Of a DNA stretch of 40,841 nucleotides, positions 1-8,963 are shown piece by piece. A program made the position numbers and the translations under genes. The stretch's first letter is position 1. Every line of letters begins with the position of its first letter. The DNA lies in assembly GCA_020848745.1 (NCBI GenBank), contig JADLHM010000100.1:1-40841 (forward strand). Reading direction: 5' to 3'. The DNA is from Deltaproteobacteria bacterium. GTDB lineage: Bacteria > Desulfobacterota > Binatia > UTPRO1. The notes under the pieces are model-generated. The model ran no database searches. It had not been told where the DNA came from and saw nothing but the letters and a program-made list of their open reading frames with translations.

Positions 1-1172
<1,172 letters not shown>

Positions 1173-1176
1173 GTCG

Positions 1177-1584
1177 ATGGCCGACGCTCCCCGTCTCCGC
1201 ATCCTCGTCGCGAAGCCCGGCCTCGACGGCCACGACCGCGGCGCCAAGATCATCGCGCGCGCGCTCCGCGACGCCGGCATCGAGGTCATCTACACGGGCC
1301 TGCACCAGACGCCCGAGATGATCGCCGAGGCCGCAATCCAGGAGGACGTCGACGCGATCGGGCTCTCGATCCTGTCAGGCGCCCACAACACGCTCTTCCC
1401 GGCGGTCATCAAGCTCATCCGCGAGAAGGGCGGCGACGACATCGCGATCTTCGGCGGCGGCATCATCCCTGAGGAGGACATCCCGAAGCTCAAGGAAGCC
1501 GGGGTGCGCGCGATCTTCACGCCGGGGGCGACGACCGATCAGATCGTCGCCTGGGTCCGCGAGAACGTGCGGCCGCGGGCGTAG
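1177..1584 (+). CDS. B12-binding small subunit of acyl-CoA mutase
   Basis: A 135-residue cobalamin-binding subunit that pairs with the catalytic subunit just upstream (4 bp gap, evidently one operon). The Rossmann-like B12 domain fills the chain: [12 protein letters not shown] carries the DxHxxG loop whose His coordinates cobalt in the base-off/His-on mode, followed by the SILSGAH serine motif and the GGGIIP glycine motif that line the nucleotide tail pocket. Length and motifs match the separate C-terminal or small subunits of methylmalonyl-, isobutyryl- and 2-hydroxyisobutyryl-CoA mutases. Start at the ATG after TGTAGGTCG; a Shine-Dalgarno sequence is weak (AGG at about 1171), which fits translational coupling to the upstream gene. 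The subunit alone does not settle the mutase substrate. Confidence 0.95.
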   Translation: MADAPRLRILVAKPGLDGHDRGAKIIARALRDAGIEVIYTGLHQTPEMIAEAAIQEDVDAIGLSILSGAHNTLFPAVIKLIREKGGDDIAIFGGGIIPEEDIPKLKEAGVRAIFTPGATTDQIVAWVRENVRPRA

Positions 1585-1631
1585 CTCGCTCGCCGTCGGC
1601 GCGAATCGCGCAGGCGACTGGAATCCTCGCC

Positions 1632-1700
1632 GGTGTGTGCGTCCGAGCCGGCCTCGTCGACGAAACGCTTGATGAGGGCGCTCGTGTCGAAGTAGTTCAT
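1632..1700 (-). pseudogene. VapC toxin remnant (PIN-domain N-terminus only)
   Basis: Beginning at an ATG whose ATGA overlaps the stop of the antitoxin gene (4 bp overlap, typical of vapBC), the frame reads MNYFDTSALIKRFVDEAGSD. This is the classic start of a PIN-domain ribonuclease toxin, including the first catalytic aspartate (DTSAL). Homology stops after about 23 codons. The frame then continues through Arg/Ser-rich nonsense antisense to the end of the B12-subunit gene and stops at 1539. More than 100 residues of toxin, including the other acidic active-site residues, are absent, so no active nuclease can be made. The deletion joint is close to 1632, 47 bp from the mutase operon stop. Confidence 0.7.
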
Positions 1701-1990
1701 CGACGGTCGGCGACGATCGTCCGCGACAGCGGAACGCCGCCGACGCGGACGCGGGAGACGCGACCAGCGAGCCCGCATTGCGGCGCGGTGACCTCACCCC
1801 GAGCCGCCAGCGCCGCGACCCGTGATTCCAAACTCCGCGGCGTTCCGGCCCGAAGGCTCTGCAGGACGGCGACCGGCTTGCCGCGTTCGGTCACGATGAC
1901 TTCCCGATCGGCTTTGACGAGCTTCAGGTAGGTCGTCAGGCGATTCTTCAGCTCCCGCACACCGACCTCGACGGCGATGCGATCCTTCAT
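1697..1990 (-). CDS. Type II antitoxin, Phd/YefM-VapB family (toxin partner truncated)
   Basis: A 97-residue protein with the N-terminal DNA-binding/dimerisation pattern of Phd/YefM-type VapB antitoxins: VEVGVRELKNRLTTYLKLV, then VIVTERGKPVAVLQ. It ends with the PLSRTIVADRR tail typical of antitoxins paired with PIN toxins; this tail normally wraps into the toxin active site. A longer frame begins at 2026, but MKDRIAVEV at 1990 is preferred because it gives the usual family length and places an inverted-repeat operator immediately upstream. The toxin gene overlaps the stop codon but is only a 23-codon stub, so this is an orphan antitoxin. It could still autoregulate or neutralise a related toxin elsewhere (inference). 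Confidence 0.8.
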   Translation of the reverse strand: MKDRIAVEVGVRELKNRLTTYLKLVKADREVIVTERGKPVAVLQSLRAGTPRSLESRVAALAARGEVTAPQCGLAGRVSRVRVGGVPLSRTIVADRR

Positions 1991-2009
1991 GTAGCCACAG
2001 TAGCTACAT
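1989..2009. promoter_or_regulatory. Inverted repeat, probable antitoxin operator
   Basis: ATGTAGC (1989-1995) and GCTACAT (2003-2009) are perfect 7-bp arms around a 7-bp spacer. One arm overlaps the antitoxin start codon. GTAGCTAC-like palindromes at the start are characteristic of VapB/Phd autoregulation. The position makes steric repression of both transcription and initiation plausible. Confidence 0.55.
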
Positions 2010-2072
2010 GGAGGATCCTTGGCCAAGGCAAATGCTTCGATCGGCGCGGCGGATAGTGCCCGGTGCGAACGG

Positions 2073-2453
2073 TCAGGCGGCGCGGCGCGCCAACACCGTC
2101 CGCACCGCCTGCACCAGCTGCTGGCGCGTGAACGGCTTGCCGACGGAGTAGTCGGCGTCGAGCGTCGTGCTGAAGTGGGTGCCGTGATATCCGACCCGCG
2201 CGCTCACGAGCACGACCGGCAGGTCGCGGCAGATCGGGTCCGAGCGGAGGCCGTGCAGGAACTCGGTGCCGGTCATGCCGGGCATCATGATGTCGAGGAC
2301 GATGCCGTCCGGGGTCGTGTGGCCGAGGATCTTGCACGCCTCCATGGCGCTCGTCGCGACGATCGTCCTGTAGCCGGCGCTTTCGAGGTAGCGCGCGCTG
2401 ATGCGGGCGATGTCGGCGCAGTCGTCGATGATCAGGATGGTGGGGGTCATCAT
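2073..2453 (-). CDS. Single-domain response regulator (receiver only)
   Basis: A 126-residue CheY-like receiver with no output domain. Visible active-site residues are the acidic pair Asp10-Asp11 (ILIIDD), phosphoacceptor Asp54 (LDIMMPG), Ser84 (LVSAR) and Lys106 (GKPF). The open frame runs up to 2663, but the extra 70 residues are Arg/Pro-rich and lack folded-domain character. The ATG at 2453 has a perfect GGAGG at 2460-2464 with six bases of spacing, which decides the start; a second ATG follows immediately. Neither neighbour is a histidine kinase, so its partner lies elsewhere. Single-domain receivers commonly act by protein-protein contact or as phosphate shuttles. Confidence 0.9.
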   Translation of the reverse strand: MMTPTILIIDDCADIARISARYLESAGYRTIVATSAMEACKILGHTTPDGIVLDIMMPGMTGTEFLHGLRSDPICRDLPVVLVSARVGYHGTHFSTTLDADYSVGKPFTRQQLVQAVRTVLARRAA

Positions 2454-2684
2454 CGGGTTCCTCCGTCGGCCCGGCGAGGAGCAAGCCCGGGGCCGCGGGG
2501 TGCCGCGACCGCGCGGGCGGCGCGGACGGCGCGCGAAGGGTCCGGGACGGCGACGGTTTCGGCGCTTCGTGCTGAGGCGGTTGGGAAGGCGAGCGGCCGC
2601 ACGGGCGGCGCGTGCGCGGCTGCGCGATCGTCGTCGCGTCCCGCGCGCCTGCAAGCACGCCACGACAAGTGCCGCGACAAGTGA
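2454..2684. other. Intergenic region, no gene seen
   Basis: A 231-bp gap between the alcohol dehydrogenase stop and the receiver gene start, both leftward. It holds the receiver Shine-Dalgarno at 2460-2464. The open frames crossing it are Arg/Pro/Ala-rich and lack any recognisable domain. No clear -35/-10 pair was found. Confidence 0.5.
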
Positions 2685-3719
2685 TCACGGCGTGAGGACG
2701 ATCTTCAGCGCCTCGCGCCGCGCATACGCCGCGTAAGCTCCCGGCGCGTCCGCGAGGGGCGCGTGCCGGCTGACGAGCGGCGTCGGATCGAGCAGCCCGG
2801 CCGACATCATGGCGAGCACCGGATCGACGTGGGCGATCACGTTCGCCTGTCCGGTCTTCAGCGTGAGCGCCTTGATCCAGACGATGCCCATGTGGACCTG
2901 GCAGCGCTCGGAGTAGACCCCCGTCACCGAGACGGTGCCGCCGCTGCGCGCGAGCCGGCAGGCGAGGTCGAGCGCGTCGGGATGGCCGACGGCGTCGATG
3001 CAGGCGTCGGCGCCGCGGCCGCTCGTCGCCTTGCGGACGGCGGCCTTCGGGTCCTGTTCGCCGCGGTGCACGGCCTCGGCGCCGAAGCGCTCGGCCATGG
3101 CGAGGCGCTCCGGCACGTCGTCGACGGCGATCACGTGGCCCGCGCCGAGCGCGCGCGCCGCCTGCACCGCGCAGAGCCCGACGGGCCCGAGCCCGAGCAC
3201 GACCACGACGTCGCCGGGGGCGACCTCGGCGCTCCGGATCGCGTGGAAGCCCGTGCCCATGACGTCACCGGCGAAGAGCGCGGCGTCGGATGAGAGTTCC
3301 GGCGGCACGCGGCGGAGCGTCAGGTCGGCGTGCGGCACGAGCACCTGCTCGGCCTGCGCGCCGGGCAGGCCGCCGAGCGTCTTGCCGTGTCCGAACACGC
3401 GGCCCTCGACGCACTTGTGGAAGTCGCGGCGCCGGCAGAAGAAGCAGCGGCCGCAGGCGGTGACGAAGCAGCCGAGCACGCGGTCACCGACCGCGACGTC
3501 GGTCACGTCGGGTCCCGCGGCCGTGATGGTGCCGACGAACTCGTGCCCGAGGATGAAGCCGGCCTCGAGCGGGATGCGGCCGTGGTAGAGGTGCAGATCG
3601 GAGCCGCAGATGCCGCTCGCTTCGACGCGGACGATGGCGTCGTCGGCGGCGCCGAGCGTCGGATCGGGGCATTCCTCGACGCGCACCTGGCCGGGCGCCT
3701 GGAACGTGACTGCCTGCAC
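2685..3719 (-). CDS. Zinc-dependent alcohol dehydrogenase (MDR family)
   Basis: A 344-residue medium-chain dehydrogenase/reductase, oxidising an alcohol or polyol with NAD(P). Catalytic zinc ligands are visible as Cys38 (GICGSD) and the GHE motif at His59-Glu60. The structural zinc site is Cys89, Cys92, Cys95 and Cys103 (CGRCFFCRRRDFHKC). The nucleotide-binding loop is LGLGPVG, followed by an acidic strand end (AVDD) that favours NAD over NADP. The frame is open to 3776, but the GTG at 3719 is preferred: AGGAGG at 3725-3730 sits five bases upstream and the protein then begins VQAVTFQAPG as in the family. The zinc pattern suits the threonine/sorbitol/formaldehyde-type dehydrogenase group; the substrate cannot be fixed. 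Confidence 0.93.
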   Translation of the reverse strand: MQAVTFQAPGQVRVEECPDPTLGAADDAIVRVEASGICGSDLHLYHGRIPLEAGFILGHEFVGTITAAGPDVTDVAVGDRVLGCFVTACGRCFFCRRRDFHKCVEGRVFGHGKTLGGLPGAQAEQVLVPHADLTLRRVPPELSSDAALFAGDVMGTGFHAIRSAEVAPGDVVVVLGLGPVGLCAVQAARALGAGHVIAVDDVPERLAMAERFGAEAVHRGEQDPKAAVRKATSGRGADACIDAVGHPDALDLACRLARSGGTVSVTGVYSERCQVHMGIVWIKALTLKTGQANVIAHVDPVLAMMSAGLLDPTPLVSRHAPLADAPGAYAAYARREALKIVLTP

Positions 3720-3768
3720 GGGAGCCTCCTCTACGCGGCGCGATCGGACGCCGTCGTGTGGTTCCGTA

Positions 3769-3824
3769 GCCCGCATTTCTCACCAGGTCCACGTCGCAGC
3801 AGGGACCTGGTGAGGAATGCGGGC
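3769..3824. repeat. Long near-perfect palindrome (22-bp arms, 12-nt loop)
   Basis: Arms 3769-3790 and 3803-3824 are complementary at 21 of 22 positions around a 12-nt loop (ACGTCGCAGCAG). It lies between the divergent dehydrogenase and metallo-hydrolase genes, within 50-110 bp of both starts. There is no flanking T tract on either strand, so an intrinsic terminator is unlikely. The compact palindrome in a short intergenic space resembles REP/RAYT-type or other miniature palindromic elements. A large operator is the alternative. Confidence 0.75.
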
Positions 3825-3843
3825 CAGCGCACGGCGTCCGGGT

Positions 3844-3872
3844 TTGTCAGGTCGGACGGCGCCGGCTATGCG
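3844..3872 (+). promoter_or_regulatory. Predicted promoter of the metallo-hydrolase gene
   Basis: TTGTCA at 3844-3849, a 17-bp spacer, then TATGCG at 3867-3872. The start codon follows after only six bases (3879) and has no Shine-Dalgarno, implying a leaderless or near-leaderless transcript. The -35 is good and the -10 mediocre. Confidence 0.35.
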
Positions 3873-3878
3873 ACCCGC

Positions 3879-4640
3879 ATGTCCGTCCGCTTGTTCGCGC
3901 TCACGTGCGGCTGGCTCACCGGGCCGCGCGCGCTCTTCGTCGAGGGGGGGCAGGGCAGCGTGCGCGTGCCGGTGCCCGTCTTCGTGGTCGAGCATCCGCG
4001 CGGGCTCGTGCTCTTCGACAGCGGCCTGCACCGCGAGCTCCAGGACGATCCGGTCACGCGGCTCGGCGTGGCGGCGTCGCTGTTCACGCCGCACTTCGGC
4101 GCCGGCGACGACGTGGCGGCGCGGCTCGCGGCGGCCGGCCTCGACGTCGGCGCCGTGCGCTGGCTCGTGAACTCGCACCTCCACTTCGACCACGCCGGCG
4201 GCAACGTGGCCGTCCCCAACGCGAGCGTCGTCGTGCAGCGCCGCGAATGGCGGGCGGCGCACGACGAGGCGGGGATCGCCGCCAACAACTACACGCCGGG
4301 CGACTACGACACCGGGCAGCCGCGTCTCGAGGTCGACGGCGAGCACGACCTCTTCGGCGACGGGCGCGTCGTGTGCCTGCCGACGTACGGCCACACGCCA
4401 GGCCATCAGTCGCTGCTCGTGCGGCTCGACGGCGGCGATGTCGTGCTCGCGGCCGACGCCTGCTACTTTCGCGAGACTCTCGAGGAGCTGAAGCTGCCGC
4501 TCGTCGTGCACGACCCCGAAGCGATGCTGGCGTCCTTGCAGCGGCTGCGCGCGCTCGCGGCGGTGGGCACGCGGATCGTCTACGGGCACGATCCCGAGAC
4601 GTGGGCGACGATGCCGCAGGCGCCGCACGCCCTCGACTGA
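3879..4640 (+). CDS. Metallo-beta-lactamase-fold hydrolase, AHL-lactonase-like
   Basis: A 253-residue MBL-fold enzyme with a complete dinuclear zinc set: HLHFDH (His100, His102, Asp104, His105), His172 or His176 in YGHTPGH, Asp193 in AADACY, and His237 in YGHD. Overall layout (N-terminal strand pair, LFDSGLH segment, C-terminal YGHDPETW) matches N-acyl-homoserine lactone lactonases and related N-acyl hydrolases, so ring-opening of a lactone or a related ester is the most likely reaction. No signal peptide, hence cytoplasmic. The chosen ATG lies just after a predicted promoter. The glycosyltransferase follows 14 bp downstream and is probably co-transcribed, though no functional link is obvious. 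Confidence 0.85.
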   Translation: MSVRLFALTCGWLTGPRALFVEGGQGSVRVPVPVFVVEHPRGLVLFDSGLHRELQDDPVTRLGVAASLFTPHFGAGDDVAARLAAAGLDVGAVRWLVNSHLHFDHAGGNVAVPNASVVVQRREWRAAHDEAGIAANNYTPGDYDTGQPRLEVDGEHDLFGDGRVVCLPTYGHTPGHQSLLVRLDGGDVVLAADACYFRETLEELKLPLVVHDPEAMLASLQRLRALAAVGTRIVYGHDPETWATMPQAPHALD

Positions 4641-4654
4641 GCGGGGCGCGTCCG

Positions 4655-5662
4655 ATGGCGGCGCCGCTCGTCTCCGTGCTCCTGCCCGCGCGCGACGCGG
4701 CGGCGACGCTCGCGGCGAGCCTCGCGAGCGTGCGGCGCCAGCGCTTTGCCGACTGGGAGTGCGTCGTCGTGGACGACGGCTCGCTGGACGAGACCGCCGC
4801 GGTCGCGCAGCGGTTCGCGGCCGCCGACCCGCGCTTCGTCGTGGTCCCGGCGGCACGCGCGGGTCTGGTGGCGGCCTTGAACGCCGGCCTGGCGCGTTGT
4901 CGCGGGGCGTTCGTTGCCCGCATGGACGCCGACGACCTGATGCACCGCGACCGCCTCGCGGCGCAGGTCGAGGCGCTCGCGTCGTCGCCCGCGCTGGCGG
5001 CGGTCGCGGCGCACGTCCGCATCTTTCCGCGTGGCCACCTCGCCGCGGGATGGCGCGCCTACGAGCGCTGGGTGAACGGAATCGCGTCGGCGGCCGACGT
5101 GCGCGCCGAAGCGTTCGTCGAGTGTCCGGTCGTCCACCCGACGCTCACCTTCCGCCGCGCGGCGCTCGCGACGCTCGGCTACCGCGATGCCGGCTGGCCC
5201 GAGGACTACGACCTCGTTCTGCGCGCGCTGGCGCGAAACCTCGAGATCGGCGTCGTGCCGCGCCGCCTGCACGCGTGGCGCGATCGTCCGGGGCGGCTCT
5301 CGCGCACCGGGGAGGCGTACGCGCTGCCGCGCTTCACCGCGCTCAAGGCGGCGTTCCTCGCGGAGCGCTTTCTCGCGGCCTCGGACCGCTACGTGCTGTG
5401 GGGCTACGGGGGCACCGGGCGCGCCCTCCACCGGGCGCTCGCCCTCCACGGAAAGCGCGCGACGCACGTCGTCGAGGTGCATCCGGGACGCGTCGGCAAC
5501 ACCATCCACGGCGCGCCGGTGATCGGTCCCGACGCGCTCCGCGCGCTCCCGCCGGCGCCGATCGTGGTGTCGGTCGCGCGCAGCGGCCCGCGGGGTCTGA
5601 TCCGCGCCGCGCTCGCGGACATGGGATTCCGCGAGCTCCGCGATTTCGTCTGCGCCGCGTGA
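4655..5662 (+). CDS. Family 2 glycosyltransferase with C-terminal Rossmann-like domain
   Basis: A 335-residue protein. Residues 5-210 form a GT-A fold with VVVDDGS (37-43) for nucleotide binding and MDADD (90-94) as the metal-binding DxD, then a WPEDYDLVLR acceptor-side motif, as in inverting GT2 enzymes that extend surface polysaccharide or glycolipid chains. Residues from about 246 form a second domain beginning YVLWGYGGTGR, a glycine-rich nucleotide loop like that in sugar-modifying Rossmann folds, ending with ALADMGFRELRDFV. No membrane segment is visible. Its stop codon is directly adjacent to the stop of the convergent next gene, with no intervening base and no room for a separate terminator. 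Confidence 0.88.
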   Translation: MAAPLVSVLLPARDAAATLAASLASVRRQRFADWECVVVDDGSLDETAAVAQRFAAADPRFVVVPAARAGLVAALNAGLARCRGAFVARMDADDLMHRDRLAAQVEALASSPALAAVAAHVRIFPRGHLAAGWRAYERWVNGIASAADVRAEAFVECPVVHPTLTFRRAALATLGYRDAGWPEDYDLVLRALARNLEIGVVPRRLHAWRDRPGRLSRTGEAYALPRFTALKAAFLAERFLAASDRYVLWGYGGTGRALHRALALHGKRATHVVEVHPGRVGNTIHGAPVIGPDALRALPPAPIVVSVARSGPRGLIRAALADMGFRELRDFVCAA

Positions 5663-6211
5663 CTACCGGACGACGGGATCCAGCGCGGGCGCGACCTGTG
5701 GCTCGGCGTCGCCGAGCTGCTCGAGATAGGCGCGCGCGGTCGCGTTGGTCGGATCCACCGTGAGGGCGCGGCGGAGCCAACGCTGCGCCTCGTCGGGATC
5801 GCCGCCGAGCCAGCGCGGCAGCTTCACGAGCAGGGCGCCTTTGGCGGCGAGGGCCTCGGGATCGTCGGGCGCGAGCGCCAGCGTCGCCTCGATCTCGCGC
5901 CGCAGGCGGCTCACCATGCGCCAGGTCCCGAGCCCGACGCCGGCGAGGCCGGTCGCCTTGCCGAGGTTGCAGACGATCGCGTAGTGCGCGTGCGCCGAGC
6001 GGTCGTCGAGGTCGACGGCGCTTTCCGCGATCGCGAGCCCGCGCGCCAGGACCGGCAGGCGCGCTTCCGGCGGCAGCTCGTCCGCGATCGCGCAGAGCGC
6101 GATCGCGTCGTTCGCGTGCCGTTCAGCGGCGGCGCGCTCATCGAGATCCTGCGCGGCGGTGCTCGCTGTTACGACGACGGTGAGCAACGCCGCCACCGTC
6201 GTTGCGCGCAC
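5663..6211 (-). CDS. Exported TPR-like helical repeat protein
   Basis: A 182-residue protein with a predicted Sec signal (VRATTVAALLTVVVTASTAAQ) followed by helical repeats: AHAHYAIVCNLGKATG, then LALAPDDPEALAAKGALLVKLP and LTVDPTNATARAYLEQLG, both with tetratricopeptide spacing. The open frame begins at 6508, but the GTG at 6211 directly precedes the signal peptide and has GAGGAAGG about ten bases upstream. The HYAIVCNLGKATG region recalls RMD/TPR-type proteins, which are protein-interaction scaffolds; no enzymatic residues are seen. Probably periplasmic or envelope-bound. Confidence 0.7.
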   Translation of the reverse strand: MRATTVAALLTVVVTASTAAQDLDERAAAERHANDAIALCAIADELPPEARLPVLARGLAIAESAVDLDDRSAHAHYAIVCNLGKATGLAGVGLGTWRMVSRLRREIEATLALAPDDPEALAAKGALLVKLPRWLGGDPDEAQRWLRRALTVDPTNATARAYLEQLGDAEPQVAPALDPVVR

Positions 6212-6448
6212 ACGTCCGACGCCTTCCTCGCGGGTGCGGGGGCACGCTCGAGCTCGCCTCGGTGGCGCTGGATGGCAGCGCGTGTCCATCGTCGTGGCGC
6301 TGACTCGACGATACCGTCGTCGACGCGCTCCGACTACGCGAAAAGCGTATCGCATTGCACGGTACACCGCGTCGTCGGGTGTCGGTTTTCTGGCGGATCC
6401 GGCGGGCGTGGTCGCCGCCTGGCCGCCTTCGAGACCGGCGGGCCGTGG
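6212..6448. other. Divergent intergenic region
   Basis: The space between the leftward TPR-like gene and the rightward flavoprotein gene. Long open frames cross it on both strands, but they are Arg/Ala-rich and show no domain. I could not place a convincing promoter for the leftward gene here. Confidence 0.4.
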
Positions 6449-6477
6449 TTGCACGCCCGCCCGCCTTCTCTTAGCTT
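6449..6477 (+). promoter_or_regulatory. Predicted promoter of the flavoprotein gene (leaderless type)
   Basis: TTGCAC at 6449-6454, exactly 17 bp, then TAGCTT at 6472-6477. The GTG start is at 6486, eight bases after the -10, so transcription should begin at or within about two bases of the start codon. No Shine-Dalgarno is present. The -10 hexamer is identical to that before ispF. Confidence 0.5.
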
Positions 6478-6485
6478 CCGCGCCC

Positions 6486-7676
6486 GTGGAGCGCCGGGAC
6501 GTTGTCATCGTCGGAGGGGGACCGGCCGGATCCGCGACGGCGCTCTTCCTCCTGCGTCATGATCCCGCCCTCGCCGGACGGATCCTCCTCCTCGAGAAGG
6601 CGCGCCACCCGCGTCCGAAGGTCTGCGCCGGCGGCCTCATCCCGCACGCGCTCCAGTGTCTCGACGAGCTCGGCGTCGGCCTCAGCGTTCCGCACGTCAT
6701 GGTCGACCGCGCCCGCGTGGAGGCGCCGGCCGATCGCGTCGAGGTCGAAGGGGCGCGTTTCTGCGCGGTGGTCCGCCGGGACGAGCTCGACGCCTCGCTG
6801 CTCGCCGCCGTGCGCGCGCGCGGGGTCGAGGTGCGCGAGGAGGAGAAGGTCGTGGCGCTCGGGCGCGTCGCGGCCGGCGTCGAGGTGGCGACGACGCGCG
6901 CCACGTACGTCGCCCCGATCGTCGTCGGCGCGGACGGCTCCGGAAGCCTGGTGCGGCGCCGCCTCGTCGACGCGTCGGGGCGGCGCGAGGAGGTCGCGCG
7001 CGCGGTCATGGCCGACGTGCCGGTTGGCCCGGGCGCGAGCCGGTGGGACGGCCACGCGCGCGCCCGCTACGACTTCGACTTCCGCGCCGTGCCCCGCGGG
7101 CTCGCCGGGTACGCGTGGGCGTTCCCCTGCCTCATCGACGGCGCGCCGCACGTGAACGCGGGCGTCTACGCGTGGCGGCGGACGCGGATCGATGTGCGGG
7201 CGCTCCTGCGCGAGCTGCAAGCCGAGCTCGGAGGCGCGCCGATCCGGCACCAGGCGGCGCCGATCCGTTGCTACGGCAAGGCGCCGTTCGTGGCGCCGCA
7301 CGTGCTCCTGGTGGGTGATGCGGCGGGCGTCGAGCCGCTCATGGGGGAGGGCATCTCGTTCGCGCTCGAGTACGGCCGGTGGGCGGCGGCGGAGGTCGCG
7401 GCAGCGCTCGGCGCCCGGGACTACGCCTTCGCGGCGTCCGAGGCGCGCTTCCGGCGCGACTGGGTCGGGCGAAAGCTCCACCGGCTCGGGCAGGCGGCGA
7501 CCATGTTCTACGGACCCGGCGCGCGTCTCTGGCTCGGGATCGCGGCCCGCTGGCGGGGAGCCCAGGAGGTCGGGCTCCGCTGGTACAACGGCGTCGAAGG
7601 ATGGGATCGCCGCACCGGATGGGACGCCTTCACTACGGCGGTGCGGTGGTCGATCGCGCACGCCCTCCGCGCCTAA
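6486..7676 (+). CDS. FAD-dependent oxidoreductase, geranylgeranyl-reductase-like
   Basis: A 396-residue PHBH-fold flavoprotein. The N-terminal VVIVGGGPAGSATALFL binds the FAD ADP moiety (GGGPAG at 10-15). The KVCAGGL segment and the second FAD motif GDAAGVEPLMGEGI (from about 277) are typical of geranylgeranyl reductases and archaeal/bacterial isoprenoid or lipid saturases, as well as related halogenase-like enzymes. Likely reaction: reduction of polyprenyl double bonds in a lipid or quinone side chain (family inference). The GTG at 6486 is chosen because the nucleotide-binding strand starts immediately after it and a well-spaced promoter sits just before. Upstream in-frame residues are low-complexity Arg-rich. 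Confidence 0.85.
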   Translation: MERRDVVIVGGGPAGSATALFLLRHDPALAGRILLLEKARHPRPKVCAGGLIPHALQCLDELGVGLSVPHVMVDRARVEAPADRVEVEGARFCAVVRRDELDASLLAAVRARGVEVREEEKVVALGRVAAGVEVATTRATYVAPIVVGADGSGSLVRRRLVDASGRREEVARAVMADVPVGPGASRWDGHARARYDFDFRAVPRGLAGYAWAFPCLIDGAPHVNAGVYAWRRTRIDVRALLRELQAELGGAPIRHQAAPIRCYGKAPFVAPHVLLVGDAAGVEPLMGEGISFALEYGRWAAAEVAAALGARDYAFAASEARFRRDWVGRKLHRLGQAATMFYGPGARLWLGIAARWRGAQEVGLRWYNGVEGWDRRTGWDAFTTAVRWSIAHALRA

Positions 7677-7753
7677 CCCCGCGGACCGCCGGTTGCCTGC
7701 CGTCGGCACGTGGTGCATTAGGGTACGTCGCGATTCGCCAATCCCCACGCTTC

Positions 7754-7758
7754 GGAGG
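7754..7758 (+). promoter_or_regulatory. Shine-Dalgarno of the thiolase gene
   Basis: GGAGG eight bases before the ATG at 7767, unlike the leaderless-type starts elsewhere in the window. The 90-bp upstream gap also contains CATTAGGGT near 7716, a weak candidate -10. Confidence 0.6.
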
Positions 7759-7766
7759 AGGCCCCT

Positions 7767-8945
7767 ATGCACAAGCCCGTGATCGTCGCCGCCACTCGTA
7801 CGGCCATCGGAACGTTCGGCGGAACCCTCGCCCAGACCCCCGCGCCCGAGCTCGCCGCGATCGTCATCCGCGAGGCGCTGCGCCGCGCCGGAAACGTCCC
7901 GGGCGACCAGGTCGACGAGGTCATCCTCGGGAACGTGCTCGCCGCCGGCCTCGGCTTGAACCCGGCCCGCGTCGCGTACCTGAAGGCGGGCATTCCGAAG
8001 GAGGTTCCGGGGTACACCATCAACAAGGCGTGCGGCTCGGGGCTGAAGGCGGTCGCGCTCGCGGCCCAGTCGGTCGCCTCGGGCGACGCCGAGATCGTCG
8101 TCGCGGGCGGCATGGAGAACATGAGCGCCGCCCCCTACCTCCTCACCAAGGCGCGCACCGGCTACCGCATGGGCCACGACCAGATCATCGACTCGATGAT
8201 CAACGACGGCCTCACCTGTCCGATCACCTTCACCCACATGGGCATCACCGCCGAGAACGTCGCGACCAAGTACGAGATCCCGCGCGCCGAGCAGGACGAG
8301 TTCGCGATCGAGAGCCAGGCGAAGACCGCGGCGGCGATCAAGGGGGGCAAGTTCAAGGAGGAGATCGTCGCGGTCGAGATCCCGGCGAAGAAGGGCGATC
8401 CCATCAAGTTCGAGACCGACGAGCACCCGCGCGAGAGCGCGCCGGACAAGGTCGCGGCGCTGAAGCCCGCGTTCAAGAAGGACGGCTCCGTCACGGCGGC
8501 GAGCGCCTCGGGCATCAACGACGGCGCGGCGGCGGTCGTGGTCATGTCGGAGGAGCGCGCGAAGAAGCTCGGCCTTCCCGTCCTCGCGCGCATCCGCGCC
8601 GCCGCAGCGGCGGGCGTCGACCCGGCCATCATGGGCATGGGTCCCTGGCCGGCCTCCGAGAAGGCGCTCAAGAAGGCCGGGCTCCGCAAGGAGGAGATCG
8701 ACCTCTGGGAGCTGAACGAGGCCTTCGCCGCGCAGTCGCTCGGCGTGCTCCGCGAGCTCCGCATTCCGAAGAACCGCGTCAACGTGAACGGCGGCGCGAT
8801 CGCCCTCGGTCACCCGATCGGCGCGAGCGGCGCCCGCATCCTCGTCACCCTGATCCACGCCATGAAGGACCGCGACGCGAAGCTCGGCCTCGCGTCGCTC
8901 TGCATCGGCGGCGGGCAGGGCATCGCGATGATCATCGAGCGCTGA
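7767..8945 (+). CDS. Acetyl-CoA C-acetyltransferase (thiolase)
   Basis: A 392-residue type II thiolase, full family length. It condenses two acetyl-CoA or cleaves acetoacetyl/3-ketoacyl-CoA. Catalytic residues are visible: nucleophile Cys89 ([12 protein letters not shown]), His349 in [14 protein letters not shown], and Cys379 in LCIGGGQG. The N-terminal [13 protein letters not shown] and the [15 protein letters not shown] segment are standard for the biosynthetic/degradative AtoB-PhaA-ThlA group. Shine-Dalgarno at 7754. Fits acyl-CoA metabolism together with the mutase, ligase and dehydrogenase genes in the window, though they are not adjacent. Chain-length preference cannot be read from sequence. 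Confidence 0.96.
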   Translation: MHKPVIVAATRTAIGTFGGTLAQTPAPELAAIVIREALRRAGNVPGDQVDEVILGNVLAAGLGLNPARVAYLKAGIPKEVPGYTINKACGSGLKAVALAAQSVASGDAEIVVAGGMENMSAAPYLLTKARTGYRMGHDQIIDSMINDGLTCPITFTHMGITAENVATKYEIPRAEQDEFAIESQAKTAAAIKGGKFKEEIVAVEIPAKKGDPIKFETDEHPRESAPDKVAALKPAFKKDGSVTAASASGINDGAAAVVVMSEERAKKLGLPVLARIRAAAAAGVDPAIMGMGPWPASEKALKKAGLRKEEIDLWELNEAFAAQSLGVLRELRIPKNRVNVNGGAIALGHPIGASGARILVTLIHAMKDRDAKLGLASLCIGGGQGIAMIIER

Positions 8946-8963
8946 GGCGCTACCGGTCGGTTC

